IMG/VR virus record: IMGVR_UViG_3300019458_000037
Coordinates: 1 to 60,611 of that record
Source: a virus
Strand: one strand, 5' to 3'
Length of the DNA stretch: 60,611 nt
Part shown: piece after piece, positions 9,040-16,221 of the stretch
Position numbering within the stretch: the stretch's first letter is position 1
Layout of the letters: each line of letters opens with the position of its first letter
Notes under the pieces: model-generated
Seen by the model: only the letters and a program-made list of their open reading frames with translations
Databases searched by the model: none
What the model was told of the DNA's origin: nothing
Translations under genes and position numbers: made by a program

Positions 9040-10084
9040 ATTTCTGAAAGAGGTCTGGCAGCGCTTAGGGTATGACCAGGTCTCGGTTCAAAAACTCGAC
9101 GACGAAATTGCCACCTTTCAAGACAGCTTGGCGCGCCGTCAATTCAATATGATTATGGAAGACGTGTCCGTGCATTCGAGCGCGCTCATGGACACGCTCT
9201 ATGGCATCGTCTATGGGCAGGCTGGCGACGACCGCGCAGCCTTGGCCGCAAAGGCCATCGCCGATATGGCGGGCGCCTTGGACGCGGCGGTGGCATCATG
9301 GCTGAGCCCTGAATCCGTCAGCAAAGAAGGGCGCAAGATCAGCGCGGAACGGCTCAACCGTCTGCGCGGCATGGCGAAAATGCTACAAGAACTCTTGCGC
9401 GAGGTGGACGCACAGAAAGGAGGAGGAGCAATGGGAGAATTCAAGAAAGAAGGACTGGCAGCCGAGGTACTCAAGCATATTGAGGACCTTGAAAAACGTG
9501 TTGAGGCGGCTGAACAAGGGCAGAAGGCCGCCGAAGAGGCGCTGGCGAAGGCGAAGGACAAGAAAGAGCCAGAGAAAGATGAAGACGTGCTCAAGGATCT
9601 TTCGCCTGCCGCGCGTGCGCTGATCGAGAAGCAACAGAAAGAGATGGACGCGCTCAAGCAACAGAGCGAGGAATCGGCTAAGATCGCCAAGGAAGAGCGC
9701 GAGCAGCGTATCTTAAAAGAGTATGAAGGCAGGATCGGCGACTATAAGTCGCTCGGCTTGGTCAAGGCCGATGCCTCGATACTCAAGGCCATCGACGAGA
9801 AATTGACCAAAGAGGAAGCCAAGCGCCTCTGGGAGGTGTTGAAGCAGGCGGATGCTTCATTGCTCAAGAGCGCACTGTTCCACGAGACCGGCGTGGGCGG
9901 TGGCGAGAGCGACGCGGGCACCGCGGTGGGAGAATTCGAGAACAAGTGCAACGAGGCCATCGAAAAGAAGGAAGCGAAGAACATGGGCGAGGCCGTGGAA
10001 TTGATCGGCAAGCGTGAGCCGGACCTGTACCTACGCTACCGCGACGAGCAACTGCAGCGCGGAGGGGCGAAGAGTCGCAGTTAG
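9026..10084 (+). CDS. Scaffold/capsid assembly protein with an internal start
   Basis: 352 residues from ATG 9026 (AAAGGAGGGAGCACG in front). The centre (about residues 135-240) is a charged coiled coil rich in E, K, A and Q, as in scaffold proteins. An in-frame ATG at 9431 (residue 136) has its own perfect AAAGGAGGAGGAGCA ribosome site, so a 217-residue shorter form beginning MGEFKKEG is very likely made. This resembles the nested C/Nu3 arrangement of phage lambda. The N-terminal 135 residues have no recognised motif. Confidence 0.65.
   Translation: MTAREFLKEVWQRLGYDQVSVQKLDDEIATFQDSLARRQFNMIMEDVSVHSSALMDTLYGIVYGQAGDDRAALAAKAIADMAGALDAAVASWLSPESVSKEGRKISAERLNRLRGMAKMLQELLREVDAQKGGGAMGEFKKEGLAAEVLKHIEDLEKRVEAAEQGQKAAEEALAKAKDKKEPEKDEDVLKDLSPAARALIEKQQKEMDALKQQSEESAKIAKEEREQRILKEYEGRIGDYKSLGLVKADASILKAIDEKLTKEEAKRLWEVLKQADASLLKSALFHETGVGGGESDAGTAVGEFENKCNEAIEKKEAKNMGEAVELIGKREPDLYLRYRDEQLQRGGAKSRS
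9420..9433 (+). promoter_or_regulatory. Internal ribosome site and start within the scaffold gene
   Basis: AGGAGGAGGAGC lies directly upstream of an in-frame ATG at 9431. The match to the anti-Shine-Dalgarno sequence is better than at many true gene starts here. It would give a separate scaffold core protein from the same frame. Confidence 0.6.
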
Positions 10085-10152
10085 TACACGGCTCGATCTT
10101 TGCTGAGAGGTGTGCGTATCGCTGTAGATTGAACAGAAGGGAGGAATAGGAC

Positions 10153-10545
10153 ATGGCACATGAAGCCCCGGTTTTCACGATCCCAGGCCTTTCGGCTGGC
10201 GCCAGCCTGGTGAACGATCAATATAAGTTCGTCAAGCTCTCGGCGAACAACACCGTGGTGTTGTGCGCGGCGGCCACCGACCGACCGATCGGCGTGTTGC
10301 AGAACAACCCGGCGAGCGGTCAAGCGGCTGAGGTGCTGGGCATCGGGCTCTCCAAGGTCAAAGCGGGAGGGACTATTGCCGCTGGCGATTTGGTCGGCAC
10401 CGATGCCAGTGGGTTGGCCGATACCAAGGTAGCCGGCACCGATACCACGCAGTTCATCTGCGGGCAGGTGGTGCTGGGCGTGACCAACTCAGGTGAGATT
10501 GGCACTGCCTTTATCAACTGCGCCAACATCGCCAGGGCCGCCTAA
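10153..10545 (+). CDS. DUF2190-like capsid decoration protein
   Basis: 130 residues; GGGAGGAATAGGAC precedes ATG 10153. VKLSANNTVVLCAAATDRPIGVLQN ... VLGIGLSKVKAGGTIAAGDLVGTDASG is characteristic of small beta-rich capsid-associated proteins encoded just before the major capsid gene. Probable role is capsid stabilisation. Confidence 0.65.
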   Translation: MAHEAPVFTIPGLSAGASLVNDQYKFVKLSANNTVVLCAAATDRPIGVLQNNPASGQAAEVLGIGLSKVKAGGTIAAGDLVGTDASGLADTKVAGTDTTQFICGQVVLGVTNSGEIGTAFINCANIARAA

Positions 10546-10564
10546 GACCTGAAGGGGGTCTGGT

Positions 10565-10747
10565 ATGCTGACGCTGCAGTCGCTCGAAGAGCACGCGCAG
10601 AATTTGGAAGAATACGCGCGTGCACGACAGGCAACCACGGCGTCACGCGATGAACGCATTTTAGCCGATACGCTCTTGCGACATGCGGTCGGCGCCTTGA
10701 ACGCGATCAGAAAATGGAAGCAGCGCGAGCATAACTTAATGAGGTAA
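10565..10747 (+). CDS. Small helical hypothetical protein
   Basis: 60 residues, mostly predicted helix (LQSLEEHAQNLEEYARARQ), with GAAGGGGG before ATG 10565. It lies between decoration and capsid genes. I do not recognise a family. Confidence 0.4.
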   Translation: MLTLQSLEEHAQNLEEYARARQATTASRDERILADTLLRHAVGALNAIRKWKQREHNLMR

Positions 10748-10848
10748 GAACGCAGCAACAGAGCCCGCTCGTCGATCCCGCCTGTCTATAGGCCGCACGC
10801 GACGCCGCCTCCTCACAGACAACGTGTCACAGAAAAGGAGGACCGACT

Positions 10849-11841
10849 ATGAGGCAGCGGCTTGCAGTTGCAGGGGTCGTACGCAAAGCGCAGCCGACCC
10901 CAAGCGCACAACACGTCGATGCGGTGCTGACGAATATCAGTGTGGCGTATATCCAATCCCAAGCGGATTTCATCGCCACGCAGGTATTCCCAGTCGTGCC
11001 GGTTGACAAGCAGACGGACAAGTATTACACCTACACGAAGGCGGATTGGTTCCGCGATGAGGCGCAGAAGCGTGCCGATAGCGCTGAGTCGGTCGGCAGC
11101 GGCTACAACCTCTCGACGGATTCCTATTCGTGCGACGTGTGGGCGTTCCATAAGGACGTTGGCGATCAGGCGCGTGCCAATGCGGATGCGCCGATCAACG
11201 TCGATGCCGACGCCACACGGTTCGTGACGAATCGCCTCTTGCTGCGGCAAGAGATTCAATGGGCGTCCGATGCCTTCGCAACTGGCATTTGGGCGACCGA
11301 TAAGGTCGGCACCACTGACTTCGTCAAGTGGTCCGATTATGCCGGCTCGGATCCGCTCACGGATATCGAAGCAGGCAAAGAGACGATCTTATCCTCCACT
11401 GGCTTTATGCCGAACACCTTGGTGCTCGGCTATGGCGTGTGGCGTTTCTTGAAGAACCATCCCGACATCGTGGATCGGATCAAGTACACCAGTTCCGAAA
11501 TGGTGAGCGTCCAATTGCTGGCGCGCATGCTGGAACTGGATCGTGTGCTGATTTCACGCGCGGTGCGCAACACCGCGGTCGAAGGGGCGACGGCCGCCAT
11601 GTCCTTCGTCTTTGGTGGCAACGCCTTGCTCTGCTACGTGAACCCGTCGCCAGGGCTCCTGGTGCCATCGGCTGGGTACACGATGGGCTGGCGCGGAGTG
11701 GCCGGCGCGCTCGGGACCGAAGTGGCCATCAACCGCATGCGGATCGATACCAAAAAGACCGATCGGATCGAAGGCGAGATGGCGTTCGATCATAAGATCG
11801 TAGCCACCGATCTGGGTTATTTCTTCTCCGTCGCGGTCTAA
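10849..11841 (+). CDS. Major capsid protein
   Basis: 330 residues; AAAAGGAGG upstream of ATG 10849. The position after protease, scaffold and decoration genes, the length, and segments such as YIQSQADFIATQVFPVVPVDKQ, TFMPNTLVLGYGVWRFLKNHPDIV and GWRGVAGALGTEVAI fit an HK97-fold capsid subunit of the kind encoded beside DUF2190 proteins. No cleavage site can be assigned. A 6-bp inverted repeat straddles its stop codon. Confidence 0.8.
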   Translation: MRQRLAVAGVVRKAQPTPSAQHVDAVLTNISVAYIQSQADFIATQVFPVVPVDKQTDKYYTYTKADWFRDEAQKRADSAESVGSGYNLSTDSYSCDVWAFHKDVGDQARANADAPINVDADATRFVTNRLLLRQEIQWASDAFATGIWATDKVGTTDFVKWSDYAGSDPLTDIEAGKETILSSTGFMPNTLVLGYGVWRFLKNHPDIVDRIKYTSSEMVSVQLLARMLELDRVLISRAVRNTAVEGATAAMSFVFGGNALLCYVNPSPGLLVPSAGYTMGWRGVAGALGTEVAINRMRIDTKKTDRIEGEMAFDHKIVATDLGYFFSVAV

Positions 11842-11850
11842 CAGGACCGC
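11833..11850 (+). terminator. Hairpin across the capsid gene stop codon
   Basis: GCGGTC (11833-11838) pairs with GACCGC (11845-11850), loop TAACAG containing the stop. There is no T-run, so termination is doubtful; it may instead protect or process the abundant capsid mRNA. Confidence 0.3.
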
Positions 11851-11917
11851 TGGCAGGTAGTTCATTCGCGGGGTGCCATCCAGCAGCCCGCCACACGAAA
11901 GGATGAGAGGTGCGCAC

Positions 11918-12136
11918 ATGCAAACGATTGTACAAAAGCCCTTCAGGGCGGAAGGCAAGGATCTGCAATCCGGGACAGTGGTGGATTCGACGGGATGGCG
12001 CAACGAGGATGCACTGATTCGCACGCGCTTCCTGCGGCCGCTGCAACCTGGCGAGGAAGTTCCGGTGCAGACCAAGCCACGTCGCATGAAGGCGGGAAGG
12101 AGACCACATGCCAACAAATCAAGTCACGCGCGGTGA
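11918..12136 (+). CDS. Small basic head-region protein
   Basis: 72 residues from ATG 11918 with GAAAGGATGAGAGG upstream; the frame is open a little further 5-prime but lacks a better start. It reads MQTIVQKPFRAEGKDLQSG and ends in a basic tail (RRMKAGRRPHANKSSHAR) that overlaps the next gene by 29 bases. Similar short proteins follow capsid genes in many phages; function unknown. Confidence 0.45.
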   Translation: MQTIVQKPFRAEGKDLQSGTVVDSTGWRNEDALIRTRFLRPLQPGEEVPVQTKPRRMKAGRRPHANKSSHAR

Positions 12137-12533
12137 TGCCAAAGTTGGCGACCTGAAGTCGCAAGGTTCAAAAGGATTGATCTTCGCGACGATGTTCTAT
12201 GATCCCAATTCTGCGGATACGCCATTCTTCGTCGCCACCAGAAAATGTCGCGTCGTTGGCATCACGGCGCGTGTCGAGGTGGCCGGGACCGATGGTGGGG
12301 CGGTCACCGCGGCCGTAACGAAAGCCGCCTCAGGAACCGCGATACCCTCAGGCACGGCCTTGCATTCAGGGACCGCCAACCTGAAAGGGACCGCGGCGAC
12401 CAATCAGGTCTTGACCTTGAGCACGACGTCGGCGGATTTGGATATCGCAGCAGGCCAAGCGATTGGCGTGAATTTCACAGGCACCATGACTGCGGCGGTG
12501 GGTTGTATCACCGTGGCGCTTGAGCCTCGGTAA
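12108..12533 (+). CDS. Putative virion structural protein
   Basis: 141 residues; GGGAAGGAGACC precedes ATG 12108. The sequence is alanine/threonine/glycine-rich with alternating hydrophobic strands (CRVVGITARVEVAGTDGGAV, ANLKGTAATNQVLTLS), typical of a beta-sandwich decoration or head-fibre protein. No motif. Confidence 0.45.
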   Translation: MPTNQVTRGDAKVGDLKSQGSKGLIFATMFYDPNSADTPFFVATRKCRVVGITARVEVAGTDGGAVTAAVTKAASGTAIPSGTALHSGTANLKGTAATNQVLTLSTTSADLDIAAGQAIGVNFTGTMTAAVGCITVALEPR

Positions 12534-12557
12534 CCTTCCTAAAAGGGAGTCTAGGCG

Positions 12558-12908
12558 ATGAGGCGCGAAATGTTCAGAGGGGCCATTGATGCGAACGCTG
12601 GCAATGTGCACGTACCAGCCTCCAATACGGCCGCCGTGATCACGATCCCTGCAGTGGCCAAGACGCGAATCATCATTGAGGATATTTTTTCCTCATATAG
12701 CTTAAATCCGAGCGGAGGACGGCTGCAGATGACTGATGGCGGCACAACGGTGTTGGATATCGACATCACTGAAACTGGGATACGGCACTTGATTTCACAG
12801 CCGCTACGAGCCGAAATCAATTCCGAGGTTGTCGTGACGCTGGCGGCCGGCGGTGTGTCGGCAGTTGGCAAATTGAATGTCTATTGGCGTCGCGTGACTG
12901 AGAACTAA
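12558..12908 (+). CDS. Putative virion structural protein
   Basis: 116 residues; AAAAGGGAG upstream of ATG 12558. Beta-rich (VITIPAVAKTRIIIEDIFSSY, TTVLDIDITETGIRHL). It ends in TAATG shared with the connector gene, so it belongs to the head-completion operon. Function not recognised. Confidence 0.45.
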   Translation: MRREMFRGAIDANAGNVHVPASNTAAVITIPAVAKTRIIIEDIFSSYSLNPSGGRLQMTDGGTTVLDIDITETGIRHLISQPLRAEINSEVVVTLAAGGVSAVGKLNVYWRRVTEN

Positions 12909-13303
12909 TGTCGTGGTCCTATAATCCAGGATTGGAAAAGCCGCTCGATCAGGTGCGCTTCCTGGTCGGCGATACGAAGATCGCCAAGCAATTGGTGCAG
13001 GATGAAGAAATCAATTGGGCACTCAAGCAGGAGCACAATATCTATATGGCAGCGGCCTCGGTTGCGGACAAATTGGCGACCGAGAGCCGAGGGCTGCGCA
13101 GCCGTACCACTGGGTCACTCAGTCGCACCTTTGGCCCAGAATTCTGGACCGCGCGCGCCTCTGATCTGCGCAAGCGAGGATCGACCCATCAAGTGCTCAG
13201 CGCAGGAGGATTGTCAATTTCAGGCAAAGAGGTGCAGGAATTGGATAGCGACGCCGTGCAACCGGCGATCAAGCGAGGCATGCACGACAACGAACTGGAT
13301 TAA
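12908..13303 (+). CDS. Head-tail connector (adaptor)
   Basis: 131 residues, starting YNPGLEKPLDQVRFLVGDT, the usual opening of small helical adaptor proteins that bind below the portal. Helical middle (DEEINWALKQEHNIYMAAASVADKLA) fits. Next genes are stopper, tail-completion and tail-terminator candidates in the classical order. Confidence 0.65.
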   Translation: MSWSYNPGLEKPLDQVRFLVGDTKIAKQLVQDEEINWALKQEHNIYMAAASVADKLATESRGLRSRTTGSLSRTFGPEFWTARASDLRKRGSTHQVLSAGGLSISGKEVQELDSDAVQPAIKRGMHDNELD

Positions 13304-13308
13304 CCAAG

Positions 13309-13635
13309 ATGTCGTTTGATGACGATTTCATTGAAGACATGCCAAGCACGGTGGTCATTGAGCCATGGCAATCAGGAGACGCCTATAGCAAGCCAACCTA
13401 CGGCGCGGCAGTCTCGTATCGCTGCCGTCTCGAAGCCGGGGCACATCGCATTCTTGACGCCAATGGGCAGGAGGTCGTCAGCATGACGCGTCTGTTTCTG
13501 GCTGGCAGTTTTGCGATTTCGACGAAGGATCGTCTCACGATGCCAGCCGGCACGATCCCGTCGCGGCCACCCATTAAGCGTGTCGACCAGGTGCACGACG
13601 AGGAAGGACCGCACCATACGGTGGTGCATATTTAA
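13309..13635 (+). CDS. Head-closure/stopper-like protein
   Basis: 108 residues. The pattern VSYRCRLEAGAHRILDANGQEVVSMTRLFLAG ... DRLTMPAGTIPSRPPIKRVDQVHDEEGPHHTVVHI resembles the small beta-barrel head-closure proteins (SPP1 gp16 / minor capsid type). Gene order supports this. Confidence 0.6.
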   Translation: MSFDDDFIEDMPSTVVIEPWQSGDAYSKPTYGAAVSYRCRLEAGAHRILDANGQEVVSMTRLFLAGSFAISTKDRLTMPAGTIPSRPPIKRVDQVHDEEGPHHTVVHI

Positions 13636-13638
13636 CCG

Positions 13639-14073
13639 ATGGAAGCCTCATTCGAACTCGAAGGTGCCGAGAGGCTGCAGGCTGCGCTGCAGCGTCTAGG
13701 GCCGCGTGCGCTGGAGCTTGGCGGGCGCGCCATTCGCACCGAAGCCGAGCTAATCATGACGAAAGCCAAGCGTCGCACGCCAGTCGATACTGGCAACCTG
13801 CGCGCCAGCGGGCACGTGCAAGGGCCGACCTTCTCACGCGAAGGCGCGACGGTGGTGCTCGGGTTCGGTGGCGTCGCCGGTTCAGGCAATCATGGCAATG
13901 CCACCAACGACGAGGAAGTCGGCTACGCCGTCTATGTGCACGAGGATTTGACGAAGAACCATCCGGTAGGGCAGGCGAAATTTTTGGAATCCGCCATCCG
14001 AGAAGCCATCTCAGGGATGTCCTCTCGTTTGGCACAGCGCATACGGCGCGAGGGATTGACGAGCAAGACATGA
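13639..14073 (+). CDS. HK97 gp10-like tail-completion protein
   Basis: 144 residues with the family hallmark KAKRRTPVDTGNLRASGHV and the later YAVYVHEDLTKNHPVGQAKFLESAI. It connects the head stopper to the tail. The stop overlaps the next start by ATGA. Confidence 0.8.
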   Translation: MEASFELEGAERLQAALQRLGPRALELGGRAIRTEAELIMTKAKRRTPVDTGNLRASGHVQGPTFSREGATVVLGFGGVAGSGNHGNATNDEEVGYAVYVHEDLTKNHPVGQAKFLESAIREAISGMSSRLAQRIRREGLTSKT

Positions 14074-14471
14074 GCTTGTTGGATGACGTGGGGTTGGTCT
14101 TGCAGAATAATGCCATTGGGATCTTAGGCGTGGATCTATTTCTCGGCATGCGCCCTGATACGCCAGACGTCTGCGTGGCGGTCATGGAAACCCAAGGGCT
14201 CGAACCGATTGAAGGCTACGGCGCGCAGCCGATGGACTATCTGATTGACCGTCCCTCCGCGCAATTCGTGGCGCGTGCGTTCGACTACGTCTCGGCAGTC
14301 AATAAAGCGGTGGCCGCCTATAAGGTGCTGCATGGCTTTCATGGCCTCGTCAACGGTGTCAATTATCTGGCGATGCGCGCCGCGCAGCCTCCGTTTCGTA
14401 TCGGCACCGATCAAAACGACCGGTTCTTGGTTGGGTTCAATCTTAATTTCTTGAAAGCGCCCCCGCCCTAA
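14070..14471 (+). CDS. Tail terminator/minor capsid-like protein
   Basis: 133 residues; MSLLDDVGLVLQNNAIGILGVDLFLGMRPDTPDVCVAVMET is typical of phage tail-terminator (minor capsid C-terminal) proteins that end tail polymerisation. It sits directly before the tail tube gene. A perfect 8-bp hairpin spans the stop. Confidence 0.65.
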   Translation: MSLLDDVGLVLQNNAIGILGVDLFLGMRPDTPDVCVAVMETQGLEPIEGYGAQPMDYLIDRPSAQFVARAFDYVSAVNKAVAAYKVLHGFHGLVNGVNYLAMRAAQPPFRIGTDQNDRFLVGFNLNFLKAPPP

Positions 14472-14491
14472 AGGCGTGCGCGTGCCTTTAG
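14468..14491 (+). terminator. Hairpin between tail terminator and tail tube genes
   Basis: CTAAAGGC (14468-14475) pairs perfectly with GCCTTTAG (14484-14491), loop of eight bases. It includes the upstream stop codon and lies just before the tube protein ribosome site. With no T-run it is more likely an mRNA-processing or partial termination signal that raises the ratio of tube protein. Confidence 0.4.
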
Positions 14492-14506
14492 CCAAGGGAG
14501 GATGTT

Positions 14507-14935
14507 ATGGCCACAGCGGCAATCTCAGCATACGGAACCCTGATTAAGCGGGGGGACAGTGGGTCGCCAGAGACCTTTACGACCGTGCCAGAAGTGCGCT
14601 CGATTGACGGCCCTTCGATGGAGACCGATGAAGCCGAGGTGACGACGCATTCCTCGGCTGCCTCCGGGGCGTTTCGAGAATATATCTTGACCCTGATCGA
14701 TGCCGGCACATTGGATTTTGAAATCAATTACGTGCCATCGGATCCAGTGCATCAAGGCATCAGAGATGACTTTCTGAATCGCACCAAAAGGAATTGGCAG
14801 GTCGTGCTCCCGGGCGCCATCCAGACGATCAGCTTTACGGCCTACGTGCGCACGATGCCGCTCTCATTTCCGACCGACGACGCCATTACGGCGGCGATCA
14901 GTCTGCGTCTCACCGGCGGCCCGACCTTCAGTTAA
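14507..14935 (+). CDS. Major tail tube protein
   Basis: 142 residues; CCAAGGGAGGATGTT precedes ATG 14507. ATAAISAYGTLIKRGD ... EVRSIDGPSMETDEAEVTTHSS ... GTLDFEINYVPSDPVHQGI ... SFTAYVRTMPLSFPTDDAITAAISLRLTG matches siphovirus tail tube proteins. Followed by chaperone and tape-measure genes. Confidence 0.8.
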   Translation: MATAAISAYGTLIKRGDSGSPETFTTVPEVRSIDGPSMETDEAEVTTHSSAASGAFREYILTLIDAGTLDFEINYVPSDPVHQGIRDDFLNRTKRNWQVVLPGAIQTISFTAYVRTMPLSFPTDDAITAAISLRLTGGPTFS

Positions 14936-15065
14936 GCGCCGGCAGCGGTCGAGTAGGTCGCAGTCGAGGAACGCTATGGGTAGCACGCGGAACTCATTGG
15001 GGACGCCGAAATCCAACGGATTTCAGGTGGGTTTTGAGCCCTTTACTGAGCATTAAGGAGGTCTT

Positions 15066-15446
15066 ATGGCGCGCACAACGATCCCTGCAGCTTCGATCAT
15101 TACACCGGTCGGTCCCTATCCGACCTTGCAGCCGGCAGCCAATTCGCTGGATCTGGTTTTCCAGGCCGCCGATACCGTCAATCAAAACCAATTCGCACTC
15201 GGGTTTGGCAAATACGTCGTCCTGGCACGCAACACACATGCCACGACCACCTACACCGTGACGTTCACCAGCGCGGTCGATCCTCGCACGAAGCGCTCAG
15301 GCAATATCACGGCCTACAGCCTGGAGGCTGGCGACCAGATGGCGTTCTTGATTGACAGTCAAGATGGCTGGAAGCAAACCGACGGCATGTTCTATCTGGA
15401 GGCGAATAACGCGTCAGTGCAATTTTGCATTTTGCGAATCACGTAA
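15066..15446 (+). CDS. Tail-region structural protein
   Basis: 126 residues; ATTAAGGAGGTCTT precedes ATG 15066. Beta-rich, with YVVLARNTHATTTYTVTFTS and AYSLEAGDQMAFLIDSQDGWKQ, which looks like a small decoration domain. The 130-base gap before it contains no other gene I can support. Function unknown. Confidence 0.45.
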   Translation: MARTTIPAASIITPVGPYPTLQPAANSLDLVFQAADTVNQNQFALGFGKYVVLARNTHATTTYTVTFTSAVDPRTKRSGNITAYSLEAGDQMAFLIDSQDGWKQTDGMFYLEANNASVQFCILRIT

Positions 15447-15488
15447 CGAGAGCGCACGGCCATCACCCATAAACATAAAGGAGGCATC

Positions 15489-15920
15489 ATGGCCAGTCCC
15501 AACGGATCGAGCGAGTTTTTATCCAAAGATGACATTCTTGGGGTGGACGACTATGAATACGAAGACGTCCATATTCCTGAATGGGGCGGCAAAAAGGTAC
15601 GCGTCTGCCGTCTCACCGGCACGGCACGCGACGCCTTTGAAGCGGAGGGCATTCAACAGCGGGGGCGTAGCTTCTCAGTCAATATGCAGAACCTTCGTGC
15701 TCGCTTGCTTGTGCGCACCTTGGTCAACGAGAAAGGCGACCGACTGTTCAACGACCAAGAGATACAGAAGTTGGGCAGCAAGAGCGCCAAGGTTTTGGAT
15801 CGAATCTTCACGGTGGCCCAGCGGTTGTCAGGCCTGCGCACGGAGGATATCGAGAGTCTGGCAAAAAACTCCGACGCCGGCCAGAGCGACGATTCTACCA
15901 CCGACTCGCTCTCGCTCTGA
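15489..15920 (+). CDS. Tail assembly chaperone, short form (G-like)
   Basis: 143 residues; AAAGGAGG precedes ATG 15489. Acidic helical protein placed between tail tube and tape measure, the position of lambda gpG. About 17 codons before its stop the frame contains the slippery heptamer A-AAA-AAC. In most tailed phages a small share of ribosomes shifts here to make a longer form that wraps the tape measure. Confidence 0.75.
   Translation: MASPNGSSEFLSKDDILGVDDYEYEDVHIPEWGGKKVRVCRLTGTARDAFEAEGIQQRGRSFSVNMQNLRARLLVRTLVNEKGDRLFNDQEIQKLGSKSAKVLDRIFTVAQRLSGLRTEDIESLAKNSDAGQSDDSTTDSLSL
15863..15869 (+). other. -1 ribosomal frameshift site (A AAA AAC)
   Basis: In the frame of the 15489 gene the codons are GCA-AAA-AAC, giving a canonical A-AAA-AAC heptamer. 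After a -1 slip the new frame is open from 15869 to the stop at 16219, with no stop between. The product position and size match known G/GT pairs. Confidence 0.8.
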
Positions 15921-16219
15921 GGTACCGTTCTGTCCGGCACTTGCTCAAGTCATTGAATTCCTACGAACTGACTGAGTGGTACGTCTATGAGCAGATCGAA
16001 CCATTTGGCGAGCGCGGGGCGTATTTTCGCAACGCGATGCTCTGCGCCATCATGGCGAATCCTCATCGCAAGAAGGGGACGAAATCCTTGAAGGTGCAGG
16101 ACTTCATGCCGAAGTTCGATGACGATGGACAGGAGAAGCCTGGAGCAACGGCGCAGTTGCAGCACTCGATGGAAATGGCGGCCGAATACTTTAAGATACA
16201 AGAAAGCAAAAAAGGATAG
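15869..16219 (+). CDS. Tail assembly chaperone, frameshift extension (T-like)
   Basis: This frame has no good independent start (TTG at 15941 only) but is open from the slippery site. The joined protein would be about 243 residues. LRYRSVRHLLKSLNSYELT followed by EWYVYEQIEPFGERGAYF is the classical chaperone segment preceding a tape-measure gene. It ends two bases before the tape measure start. Made only by frameshift, if the family rule holds. Confidence 0.75.
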   Translation, partial: LRRRPERRFYHRLALALRYRSVRHLLKSLNSYELTEWYVYEQIEPFGERGAYFRNAMLCAIMANPHRKKGTKSLKVQDFMPKFDDDGQEKPGATAQLQHSMEMAAEYFKIQESKKG

Positions 16220-16221
16220 GC

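Noticed and set aside
9211-9690. Minus-strand frame opposite the scaffold gene
   Set aside because: Serine-rich complement of the charged coiled coil; a composition artefact.
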